The notes under the pieces were generated by a model. The model was given only the letters and a program-made list of their open reading frames with translations, made no database searches and was not told the DNA's origin. The position numbers and the translations under genes are program-made. Below are positions 35,201-42,194 of a DNA stretch of 56,933 nucleotides, piece by piece (the first letter of the stretch is position 1; each line of letters begins with the position of its first letter). This DNA comes from Flavobacteriales bacterium (lineage in GTDB: Bacteria; Bacteroidota; Bacteroidia; Flavobacteriales_F; PHOS-HE28): positions 1-56,933 of the forward strand of contig JAGPDT010000017.1 of assembly GCA_018057455.1 (NCBI GenBank). Direction: 5' to 3'.

Positions 35201-35340
35201 GCATAGGCCCCTTTTTCGAAGAGTGCATCGGCTTCCGCCCTCAAGGCCTTGTCCCCGTCTTGTCCCCATCCGCTGAAGGCGGTTGCCAGCACCAGGAACA
35301 GGGCGGTGCAGCAGCGCAGCAAGCGTTGGAGACGGGTCAT
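29257..35340 (-). CDS. Giant TPR / PD40 / coiled-coil protein with two C-terminal SPOR-like repeats
   Basis: A 2027-residue secreted protein (signal peptide 1-26, ending SGWGQ). Order: TPR-like helices (about 30-130), PD40 propeller (about 190-345, with FFCSKGHNSMGGYDVF), carboxypeptidase-regulatory-like domain (about 365-430), a long Ala/Glu/Gln/Arg coiled coil (about 500-790), a Pro/Ala/Ser/Thr-rich spacer (about 830-1020), further helical stretches to about 1660, and two SPOR-like repeats (about 1750-1835, VYKVQVGAF...RYSAGLF; about 1928-2010, FTVQVGVY...RYTTGQF). SPOR domains bind peptidoglycan stripped of stem peptides. The front half parallels the PorE-like protein at 10073, so this may be a peptidoglycan-bound spacer of the envelope or motility machinery. 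Function unproven. Confidence 0.85.
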   Translation of the reverse strand: MTRLQRLLRCCTALFLVLATAFSGWGQDGDKALRAEADALFEKGAYAKAYPLFSQLVSLAPQDHELNFKLGACTIFGGDDKTKAAGYLKFALAGPATSGLAWYFLGRAYQLDYRFNEALDAYKHFRGTGDKKLLARFPVDALEQQCRNGLHLLSNLKDIQVMNKVEVDASDFFRFYDLGDIGGKIVVTPDELLSGMDRRSGERFLVYLPDRGGPIFFSSYGKDGKTGRDIYRTELLPTGGYAAPVLLAGYINTPEDEDFAVMATDERTFFFCSKGHNSMGGYDVFKSTYDKGMDVFSAPENMDFAVNTPADERLYILGPDGKEACFASDRDSQQDMLKVYRVSTTQTPINITLLKGTFASNLDPGDKRARIIVEDELTGERITEVATDAQGNYTLVLPRGGKYRLLVEAGPEKRTYLAALDVPPSKQAQAFQQEMDLVYKAGIAVEVKNHFDQPLDGNLLALALEEVRRRARLDVSATRTTAALAAPAPETGDPLQAAGFDGTVTMAQTLEMAGRGTKAEQDRAEEQERVAKAAMELAMANLEVGEQQAAMAANLVQQGEALTPSPEREQLMRRAAQAKLNAEDAWQRAMAAYRSSGDMATAATASRKRETDARALQLALERANSAMDPTATTTLLKQLKAGLDARTGPDARPDDLELMRRSATEAEQDAQAKLRRANSQRGEQSQLAERVARLSYEAGQAKGRKQQDLKKELAVLKEQDLALREEVAQAFQEAQETEQAAALVRGQVQLLRYLDAAKEQGRTGRGLAVPDNMEQRLAAVHARNSSLEIAQEFLPLVAASPAERDLRIFNWGVSPSMVAGGANPTLAAARTSGGVISRAAPQETDPKSPASVARPQDPQPTPTGVEDARHPSTNRGYDQANTRTGSTDSSMVDRPAEPAQEGTAGQLDEGGAGPVVNEQADGLAGGRTDPAVPPDPTALRTDPAVPDVVEAIPLAEPAAAAADSAGRGVQQSAGKATGEARSLPSTTHAEPPLKGTGPGGQGPPGETGMAAVDGASTTRADELFLLSNGLAELEQLRHVEKDRDKRDSLDQVIEAQKERIEHLGTARNAEPAQASQLATHNYVLLDFDMSMMDEELLNEIIPGFALHRDSIVNGTGTHQEKAALLHALEMRLIDSIDVQMRGTVDHLDKHPEQAGTLLPRLERWRRTKAAHLEAAEKALAAVKQEYVAVETQAFEDALLAASGAEAPVPSSAEEPPSPTPHNDAYVQLETDMRRIFLSPLAPRSAKTEGAVARLEQDMVMAEDLQMEIDSMEQALSDLEEGEAYDQLVERTDRMIDDLLIHSVDVGQRSVFITRSEFESAKDSSKVLTKRIMQSGTPPDAPLEQMARAFEADALKAMDHAKTVRRKADNTNDILVRDSLYRSAYAEELKALRNMDRSLTVRNFLLDGKPAAAQQLTYAEVEQRLFGGSTPGSQEVLAIEPSAPIADQSGGQVHAPADSARGTARSGGASTFPVSIRRGPEQVLPWGVNTPTDSTTLAGYLQRFYYLDPQERLLVVGGAEESRYFLMKGHAMEQRAGAGGTRMEADGARELAAILEAEARELRGKPAALEQVGKLGQRADALVLRSDSLRKDAARQEASADLIDAQAAAWMQSLDADRSAAIMDLEQTNRRTEPVLAQSRPSGANAMAAEPVGSHASGVPAAKPTPPNAFEPVLEPMPVAADTSHAPPLVTEITGGRPSGGIGRPERMAPLERPANNAPAPVAPALVQDAFTLDAQAPTRKLPIPMDAAMPVGVVYKVQVGAFRNPLPAEAFSDMSPLTGERAANGVIRYSAGLFTSAASAAEAGVKLRQRGYRDAFVVAYLDGARVSLREALEAERPALAQGTASAPPSGQGVSRAAEEPVKQTAQSPTAPADLSAQGTAEAAESAVLASYPATAEAVLEAFKPATDASAYYNDPAAAPAEQVETVKGLFFTVQVGVYSKPTALDRLFNITPLNSELTANAKIRYTTGQFRSEDQAAIRKAGTVALGVADAFVTAYLNGKRIPLRDARVLLAKFGKSILAQPVEQVR

Positions 35341-35347
35341 CGGGGAT

Positions 35348-35992
35348 CTATGGCGTTGATCGGCCCAGGAAGCTCATCCGGCCTTCGGTTCCTTTGATCA
35401 GGCGCGCGATGTTCTGCCGATGGGTAAAGAAGACCAACAGGCACAACACCAAGGCGAAAACCCGCATCACCACGCTGGGTTCATGGAAAACGAGCAGGAT
35501 GGCCATGGGGAACGCGGTAGCGGCCACCAGGGAGGAAAGGGATACATAATGGGAGATCAGGAAGACGATGAAGAACACGGCGATGCAGATCAGCGCCGAG
35601 CCGGGATGGACGGCCAGCACGCCTCCGAGGGAGGTAGCGATGCCCTTTCCTCCACGGAAGCCGGCAAAGAGGGGATAGAGATGACCCAAAACGGCGGCTG
35701 ATACGAGGAGTACGCGCAAAAGGGTCCAAGCATCGGAATAGGGTTCGGACCCGCTCCAAAGGGGGAGCAGCCGAACGGGCAGGAACCCCTTGAGGACATC
35801 CAGCAGCAGCACGGGCAATCCGGCCTTGGGGCCCAACACGCGGAACGTGTTGGTGGCGCCCGCATTGTGGCTGCCGTGTTGGCGTACGTCAATGCCGTAA
35901 AAAGCCCTTCCCCACCACACGGAGGTGGGAATGCTCCCGCTGATGTATGCGATGGCCATGGCCGTAAGTCCGAAGGTCCAGGGGAATTCCAT
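35348..35992 (-). CDS. plsY: Glycerol-3-phosphate acyltransferase PlsY
   Basis: A 214-residue membrane enzyme that moves an acyl group from acyl-phosphate (made by PlsX) to glycerol 3-phosphate, the first step of phospholipid synthesis. It has the expected membrane segments and the three conserved loops: YISGSIPTSVWWGR, HGSHNAGATNTFRVLG and FRGGKGIATSLGG. The start ATG 35992 is preferred over a TTG two codons upstream. It is two bases from the stop of the 1483-residue gene and seven bases from the giant SPOR gene, inside the long operon. Confidence 0.95.
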   Translation of the reverse strand: MEFPWTFGLTAMAIAYISGSIPTSVWWGRAFYGIDVRQHGSHNAGATNTFRVLGPKAGLPVLLLDVLKGFLPVRLLPLWSGSEPYSDAWTLLRVLLVSAAVLGHLYPLFAGFRGGKGIATSLGGVLAVHPGSALICIAVFFIVFLISHYVSLSSLVAATAFPMAILLVFHEPSVVMRVFALVLCLLVFFTHRQNIARLIKGTEGRMSFLGRSTP

Positions 35993-35994
35993 GT

Positions 35995-38900
35995 TCAAAG
36001 TCCGAAGCGGTCGCGGAAGTCGTCCACTTTGCGTTTGTTGGTCAGGATGAATTGGTAGTCGGGCAGGCCCTTTTTGCCGGGGAACTGGCGCTTGTCGTCC
36101 TTGATCTCGCTGATCATGGTGTTGAACGCGCTGTTGCTGCTGTACACGTACATGAAATTCCGGGCATACTGGAAGAACCAGTAGGTCTGGGCGTCCAGCA
36201 TCAACAGCACGGTCATCACGTCGCCGCTGCGCTTGCGCTCGAACTCCACCTTGCCTTTGAGGTACCGGTACACGGGCTTTTTCATTGCGGTGGCCAGGCC
36301 CAGGTCGCCGGTGCTTTGCCAGGCTTCATCGCGCGGGTTCCATTCCAGGTTGACATCGCAGAACACCAGTGCTTTCACCAGTTCATCGGGCAGCCGCTTG
36401 ATCTCACCCTTGATGCTGAGTTCGCTGATCAGTTTGTCGCTGCGTTCCTTGCCGAGCATTTCGCGGAGGGAACGTTCATACGGGGTTTTGGCGAGGTCCA
36501 CCTGTTTTTGATCGGGGTAGGCGGCCATATCAGCCACCATTTTGTCCAAGGCGTTGTCCACGAAGGGGAAGTCCAACACGAGGGTGAGCTTGGTGGTGGT
36601 GGCTGCCTTGTCGCCCTTGTATTCCAAGGTGCCATAGCCATCGGCCTGGACTTGGCCCAATTGCACGCCCGGGTTGATGTGGCCATCGGCCGAGAGCAGG
36701 CAGGAACTGGTGGAAAGGGCCACCAGGTTGCCGGGCAGGTTGTTCTGGCGGATCTTGTCCTTGTTGGAGATGAGGTAGGCGGACCGCACCTTGTCGAAGT
36801 ACAGCAGCCCCTTGGCACTGATGATGTCGCGGTCTTCCTTGTCGCGTTTGCGGCTCAGGAAGGTTCCGTAGGTGAGGAAGGGGTCATCCTTGGTGAGGTA
36901 GATGCCAGCGCCCACGGCAAGCCCTTCGGCATCCACCAGGGAATCGCTTACCGGGATGAAGACTTCCTGGGGGTCGATGCGCCCGCTGAAGGCCATCCAA
37001 TTGCGGGGGATGCCGGCACAGTCGTGCATGATGCGCGTGTTGCCGGTGAAGTTGAGCTCCTTGATGGAGGCTTCCAACCTGACGTCACCGAAGAAATCGA
37101 ACGCCGGGCTCAGCTGGAATCCGGCCTCTTGGGGCACCCGGCCCAAGGCATAGGTCTGGAAGGTGGTGTCCACATTGATGTTCCTCATCTCAATGGGGAA
37201 GACCTTGCCGGTCTCATCCTTGTAGTCGTAGATGCCACTGCCGCTGTACTGCCGGCGGGCGGCGATGTTCACCGTGGCACCGTGGATGGTGTGGAACTTG
37301 TTCACGAAGTTGGCGGTGACCGTGGCGTTGCGCAGGGGGTCCATTTTGGCATTGCGCGCGATGCGCACGCGCAAGCTGTCGGGCATGATCAACGCATCGG
37401 CCACCTGGATGTACTGCACATCGTTGGCGGTGATGATGTGCTTCTTCAGGTCATACCGGGCCTTGGGTGCCATGAACCGCAGGGAATCCTGGTCCGGATG
37501 CACGCTGATGAAGTTGGTTCCCGAGAGCTGGAGGTCCTCGTTGCCCGCAGCCGCCGTGCGGTCGCTCTCCAGTTCAATGTCGCCTTGGTCCATGTACCAT
37601 TTGAAGCGGTCCATGTAGCAGATGTACTGGTTGTAGGGGAACTCCACCTTGGTCTCATCGCCGTTGCTGACGAACTCACCCACCCGCTCGTCCAGTTTGA
37701 TGGTGGCGTTCACATTGTCCGTGCGGAAAGCGATGGCCGTGGTATCGCCTTCGGTGAGGCGGAAGTCGCTGGTGTCTGCATGGACGGCCATGGTCTTGAA
37801 TTCGAAGAGCCTTGAACTGAGCGTGGCATTGGTGAAATCCACCAGCCCGGACCCGGTCATGCCGTTGGGTTTGAGTTCGGTCTTGCCGTAGAGGAAGGCC
37901 TGCTTGTCATACATCTCCATGGGCCTGTCCAAGTTGCGGGCGAGCAGCACGTCCTTGGCGGGTTCCAAGCGCAGGAACACCTTGCTGGCTTGCACCGTGG
38001 GCACGCTCAAGGCGGGGCTTTGTGCCGCTCCGTTGTACAGGGTATCCGCCAGGCCGAAAGTGGTGTCCGGGGTGAAGACCAGGTCCTTGCTGCGGGCAAT
38101 GGTGGTGAGGTAGCTGAAGTCGCCTTCGCCGTGCAGGCCTTTGTTGTCCAACTTGATGGTTTCAGCGAATTTGGCTTTCTTTCCATACAGCGGCAGACCA
38201 CCTTGGCCGGTGGGCCGCACAAAGCCCAAGGCATAATCGGGCTGCAGGCGCAAGGTTTCGCGGATGTCCGGGAAGATGCCGGCACTGACCAGGGTGCCAT
38301 CGAACTTCAGGCCGTCGTTGGTGAAGTTGTCCAAGCTGTCGATCAGGAAGGGGTCGCTGCGGTAGTAAAAATTGTCCCGCTTGTAGGCTCCTTTCTGGAT
38401 GGTGGACCGGTCGTAGAAAACAAAGCTCTCACGCGTGCTGTTGAACTTGGGGAAATCGGGGTACTTCTTCTGTTGCAGGCCGCTTTTGTTGGACGGTGCG
38501 TCCACTTCAAGCGTACCGGCCACGTTCTCCAGCACGTTCTTCACCTTCACCAGGCGGTAGCGCCCCTGTTCATCAGGTTCAAAGCTGTCCGCCAGGAAGG
38601 CCACGCTGTCCACATTGAGCAGGTCGATGGTGAAGGGCTGGTAGTGGAAATGGTATTCCTTTCCATGGAAGGTGAGCTTACCGGCCTTGATGACGCCTGC
38701 GAAGGTGAAATCGCGGTCTTTCTTGATCGTCACCAGTTGGTCCGCCGGGTAGATCTTCACGTCCTGTGAATCGCTCAGTTGGATGCGGTTGACCCCCTTG
38801 AGTGCGAGGTCGTTGTTGAGCAGGTTGATGGTACCGTTGACCCCGTCGGGGCTGTTGCTGTTGAATTGCAGCACGTCATAGTCCACCTTGCCCGCGCTGG

Positions 38901-40446
38901 AGAGGATGTGCTGCAGCAAGCGGGGTTGCACGGTGACGCGCTCTTCCTCCAGGTCGTACTTCAGGAAACCCATGTTGGCCAGGTTGATCAACATCGGCTT
39001 CACTTGGGTGACCTGCAACTTGGCATAGGTGGCGAATTCCTGAACGCTGAATTCATCCCCCACGGCCTTGCTGAAATCACGCACCCGGGCGAGCGGGTGC
39101 ACATTGTCGATGCCCAGCATGGCGGTATAGCGCCGTTTTTCGAAGTAGTTGAAGCTCTCGAAGGAAGTCCTGTTCTGGGTGGTTCCTTGCATGTTGCCCA
39201 GCTGCACCAAGGGATCGCCCTGTTTCCAACGGAGCTCCTCGAAATACATGTCCAATTGGTGGTAGGTATCGTAGAACGGCCCTTTGGAGAGGCCTTCATC
39301 GCGCTTGATCAGGGTGAGCTGCTGTTTGTCGCGCATGAAGCGCAGGGTGACGCTGGGATGCACAATGGAATCCTTGTCGAGGTACATGGTAAAGGCCACG
39401 TCCTCACTGGCGATCTTGTCCGGCTCGATGGAGAATACCAGCCCCCTGGCAAGGATGAACAGGCGGCCTTCGCGTTTGAAGGCGAGCGAAGCCGGTTCCT
39501 CCTTGGTCCCGTACCCCTGCAGTTTGGCGCCCTGCATGGTGAAGCCGCCTTCAAAGTCAATGCCGGGCACGATGTCGTTGATGCGTTTGCGCAGGTCGTA
39601 GCTCTCGAACCGCGGGTAGGAGGCATTGTCCTCGGTCACATTGGCCTTGAGCTTGTCCTTGACGGTTCCCAACAGGACTTTGTCGAAGTAGGGGTCCGTG
39701 AAGTTCACACTGTCCACCACCACTTCCGTGGTCTTCAACTTCAAGGCGTAGCGGCGGCCCCATTTGGCGTACGTGGCGTCCGGCTCCAACCCGGTGCGCC
39801 TCCAAGTGAGCGTGCCGGCCACACCTTCCCATGTGTTGGTCAGCGGATAATAGGTACCGCTGGTGCCTTGGATCACCGAGCTGTCCGAACGCGACCACCA
39901 CACCAGGTCGGTGGTGTTAAAATGCACCTTGGGGACACTGTCGAAGGCGAAGGTGAACGTGCCCTTGGTGGCATGCCAATTGGTGGCGGCGGTCTGGTAC
40001 AGGATGGCGGCCTCCAAGAGCGACCGGCCGCTTTCAAGCATCTCCACCAGGTCATTCTTGCGGGAGGAACGACCGGCTTGTTCCAAACCCTTCAACCACG
40101 CCGTGAACTCTTCCGTGCTGTGGCCTTTGGCCGGAAAAGCGGCGGCCGTGGCCAACATGTCCTTGAAGTCGGGGATCGCTGGAAAGCGTTTCTTGCCCAT
40201 CACGTTGGCCAGGTCCACCAGGCGTGCTCGTTGGTCGGCATTGAGGAATCCACCGCTCCAGAAGGGGATGAACACCGATTCCATGAAGGCCGTGCCTTCC
40301 TTTTTGTCCGCATCGGTGAGGAACTTGTGCACCTCCGCTTGGAAGGCGGCCTGGTCCTTGGGGAACACAGGGGCCTGTGCACGCACCACCAAGGCTGGTG
40401 CCATGCAGCAAACCACCAGGCAGGGCAAAACGATCGCTTGCTTCAT
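35995..40446 (-). CDS. 1483-residue secreted protein of unknown function
   Basis: A very large exported protein with a signal peptide (about 1-24, ending VVRAQA). The first 180 residues look helical; the rest is long stretches of short beta strands that alternate hydrophobic and polar residues, in places like OstA/LptA-type jellyroll (RYDLKKHIITANDVQYIQVADA). About residues 463-514 read like a winged helix (SVQEFATYAKLQVTQVKPML, then LANMGFLKYD), odd in an exported protein. No enzyme motif is visible. It overlaps prmA by four bases and plsY follows two bases later. I regard it as a Bacteroidota-specific envelope protein; a role in lipid or LPS handling is only suggested by plsY. Confidence 0.75.
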   Translation of the reverse strand: MKQAIVLPCLVVCCMAPALVVRAQAPVFPKDQAAFQAEVHKFLTDADKKEGTAFMESVFIPFWSGGFLNADQRARLVDLANVMGKKRFPAIPDFKDMLATAAAFPAKGHSTEEFTAWLKGLEQAGRSSRKNDLVEMLESGRSLLEAAILYQTAATNWHATKGTFTFAFDSVPKVHFNTTDLVWWSRSDSSVIQGTSGTYYPLTNTWEGVAGTLTWRRTGLEPDATYAKWGRRYALKLKTTEVVVDSVNFTDPYFDKVLLGTVKDKLKANVTEDNASYPRFESYDLRKRINDIVPGIDFEGGFTMQGAKLQGYGTKEEPASLAFKREGRLFILARGLVFSIEPDKIASEDVAFTMYLDKDSIVHPSVTLRFMRDKQQLTLIKRDEGLSKGPFYDTYHQLDMYFEELRWKQGDPLVQLGNMQGTTQNRTSFESFNYFEKRRYTAMLGIDNVHPLARVRDFSKAVGDEFSVQEFATYAKLQVTQVKPMLINLANMGFLKYDLEEERVTVQPRLLQHILSSAGKVDYDVLQFNSNSPDGVNGTINLLNNDLALKGVNRIQLSDSQDVKIYPADQLVTIKKDRDFTFAGVIKAGKLTFHGKEYHFHYQPFTIDLLNVDSVAFLADSFEPDEQGRYRLVKVKNVLENVAGTLEVDAPSNKSGLQQKKYPDFPKFNSTRESFVFYDRSTIQKGAYKRDNFYYRSDPFLIDSLDNFTNDGLKFDGTLVSAGIFPDIRETLRLQPDYALGFVRPTGQGGLPLYGKKAKFAETIKLDNKGLHGEGDFSYLTTIARSKDLVFTPDTTFGLADTLYNGAAQSPALSVPTVQASKVFLRLEPAKDVLLARNLDRPMEMYDKQAFLYGKTELKPNGMTGSGLVDFTNATLSSRLFEFKTMAVHADTSDFRLTEGDTTAIAFRTDNVNATIKLDERVGEFVSNGDETKVEFPYNQYICYMDRFKWYMDQGDIELESDRTAAAGNEDLQLSGTNFISVHPDQDSLRFMAPKARYDLKKHIITANDVQYIQVADALIMPDSLRVRIARNAKMDPLRNATVTANFVNKFHTIHGATVNIAARRQYSGSGIYDYKDETGKVFPIEMRNINVDTTFQTYALGRVPQEAGFQLSPAFDFFGDVRLEASIKELNFTGNTRIMHDCAGIPRNWMAFSGRIDPQEVFIPVSDSLVDAEGLAVGAGIYLTKDDPFLTYGTFLSRKRDKEDRDIISAKGLLYFDKVRSAYLISNKDKIRQNNLPGNLVALSTSSCLLSADGHINPGVQLGQVQADGYGTLEYKGDKAATTTKLTLVLDFPFVDNALDKMVADMAAYPDQKQVDLAKTPYERSLREMLGKERSDKLISELSIKGEIKRLPDELVKALVFCDVNLEWNPRDEAWQSTGDLGLATAMKKPVYRYLKGKVEFERKRSGDVMTVLLMLDAQTYWFFQYARNFMYVYSSNSAFNTMISEIKDDKRQFPGKKGLPDYQFILTNKRKVDDFRDRFGL

Positions 40447-41294
40447 GCCGGCTCTGAGGTCTGCGGTTTCTCCACGCGTAGAAAGGCCCATTCTCCTTCT
40501 TCCAGCTGTTGTACAACGTGCAATCCTTCCTTGGCTGCCGCCTGGAGCAGGTGCGGCAGGTGCTCCACCACGAAGCCGCTGAGCAGCAGGTGGCCTCCTG
40601 GTTTCAAAGCCACCGCCATGGCCGGCATGGCGGTGATGAGCGTGTTCCTTTCAATGTTCGCCAAGATAGTGCCATAACCCGCTCCGGCTTGCAGATCGGT
40701 CCCTCCGTTTTCCACGGTGACGTGCGTGCAATGATTCACCTGCGCATTGTAGCGGGCATTTTCCACGGCCACCGGGTCATGGTCTATGGCCACTACTTCC
40801 ACGGCGCCCAATCGCTCGGCCAAGATGGCCAGCACCCCGGTGCCGCAGCCGAGGTCGCACACCCGTTGGCCCAGCAGGGGGAATCGCAGCATGGACACTA
40901 CCATCATCCGGGTGGTGGCATGGTGGCCCGTGCCGAAGGCCATCCGCGGAGTGATGACGACATCGTGCTCAAAGCCATCCACTGCTGCATGGAACTCGGC
41001 CCGCACCCGCACACGGCCATCCACTTCCACCGGCTGGAACCCGCTTTCCCACTGGGCATTCCAATTCACCTCGGGCAGTTCCGACACGGAACGGCTGATG
41101 GACACATGCGGGTCGCGCACCACTTGCAACCGGTCCAGGTCCGCACGGTGGAATTCCGCCGTGGGGATGTAGGCCTTCAACCCGCCGGTGGTCTCTTCAA
41201 ATCCTTCATAGCCCAGTTCCATGAGCTCCACCAGCAGCAGGTCGCGCCACGGTTCCACGGGCTCCAGGAGAAAATTGACGACGGTGTAGGCCAT
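40443..41294 (-). CDS. prmA: Ribosomal protein L11 methyltransferase PrmA
   Basis: A 283-residue SAM-dependent methyltransferase that trimethylates ribosomal protein L11. The N-terminal substrate-recognition domain (1-90) leads to MAFGTGHHATTRMM (119-132), the SAM loop VCDLGCGTGVLAIL (146-159), IDHDPVAVENA, and ILANIERNTLI, the N-I-x-x-N-x-L form of the catalytic loop. GGHLLLSGFV follows. Start ATG 41294 gives the family's usual N terminus; the stop overlaps the next gene (ATGA). Confidence 0.95.
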   Translation of the reverse strand: MAYTVVNFLLEPVEPWRDLLLVELMELGYEGFEETTGGLKAYIPTAEFHRADLDRLQVVRDPHVSISRSVSELPEVNWNAQWESGFQPVEVDGRVRVRAEFHAAVDGFEHDVVITPRMAFGTGHHATTRMMVVSMLRFPLLGQRVCDLGCGTGVLAILAERLGAVEVVAIDHDPVAVENARYNAQVNHCTHVTVENGGTDLQAGAGYGTILANIERNTLITAMPAMAVALKPGGHLLLSGFVVEHLPHLLQAAAKEGLHVVQQLEEGEWAFLRVEKPQTSEPA

Positions 41295-41304
41295 AGGTAC
41301 CAAG

Positions 41305-42090
41305 CTATCCGTGATGGGCGATGCGCACCAGTTCGGTAAAGGAAGCAAGTGAGAGGGCGGCACCACCGATCAGGCCGCCATTGATGTCCGCCCCGGCGAA
41401 GAGGCCGGCCGCGTTGTCCGGTTTGCATGATCCGCCATAGAGCACGGGGATCCGTCCGGCGCCGGCACCGGCCATGCGATGCAGCTCACCGCGGATGAAG
41501 GCATGCATGTCCTGGGCCTGGTCCGGGCTGGCGGTAAGGCCCGTGCCAATGGCCCAAACCGGCTCGTAGGCCACCACCATGCGGGCCAGTTCCTGTGGCG
41601 GAAGGGAACCGAGCGCTGCGGTGAGCTGTGTGGCCACCACTTCTTGGTGGCGCCCTTCGCGGCGTTCCTCCAGGCGTTCTCCGCAGCAATAGATGGGCAT
41701 CAGCCCATGCTTGAGCAGCAGGGCCACTTTGACGGCCACGGCCGGGTCATTTTCACCGAAGTACTGGCGCCGTTCACTATGGCCCACGATGCAGGCATCA
41801 ACACCCAACGACTTCAACATGGGCACGCTCACCTCCCCGGTGAACGCCCCGTTCTCCGCCTCGTGGCAATTCTGTGCAGCGATCAACACCTGCGGCCCAC
41901 CCTCCGCGGCCCGTGCCCCGGCAACCCGTTGGACGGCATCGGCAAGGAATGGAAAAGGTGGCGCCACGACCACGGTTACATTCACGGGGTTGGCTTTGCA
42001 CCACGCCACCAGCCCATCGATCAATGCCCCGGCCTCCCGGGCATCGGTGTGCATCTTCCAATTCCCCGCGATGATCATTTTGCCTTTCAT
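41305..42090 (-). CDS. tpiA: Triosephosphate isomerase
   Basis: A 261-residue TIM that interconverts dihydroxyacetone phosphate and glyceraldehyde 3-phosphate. Asn10 and Lys12 (AGNWKMH), the electrophile His104 (IVGHSERRQYFGE), the base Glu176 (VAYEPVWAIGTG) and the phosphate loops (VLYGGSCKPDNA, INGGLIGGAAL) are all present. It is the first gene of the long minus-strand operon and is ten bases from prmA. In Bacteroidota tpiA often lies beside BT_3928 and DUF1599 genes, as here. Confidence 0.98.
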   Translation of the reverse strand: MKGKMIIAGNWKMHTDAREAGALIDGLVAWCKANPVNVTVVVAPPFPFLADAVQRVAGARAAEGGPQVLIAAQNCHEAENGAFTGEVSVPMLKSLGVDACIVGHSERRQYFGENDPAVAVKVALLLKHGLMPIYCCGERLEERREGRHQEVVATQLTAALGSLPPQELARMVVAYEPVWAIGTGLTASPDQAQDMHAFIRGELHRMAGAGAGRIPVLYGGSCKPDNAAGLFAGADINGGLIGGAALSLASFTELVRIAHHG

Positions 42091-42111
42091 GCCCTAAAGG
42101 ATTGATGTCCG

Positions 42112-42119
42112 CAAATATC
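42112..42119 (-). promoter_or_regulatory. -7-like promoter box before tpiA
   Basis: Minus strand GATATTTG, one base off TAnnTTTG, 21 bases before the tpiA start. No clear -33 TTG at the usual spacing. It is the best promoter candidate for the tpiA-prmA-plsY operon. Confidence 0.3.
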
Positions 42120-42194
42120 GCCGCCATGGCCAACCCCGCACCGCACCGGGGCCCAGGTTTATCCACGTGGAAGGTGGATTGGCTTCGGGAACGT

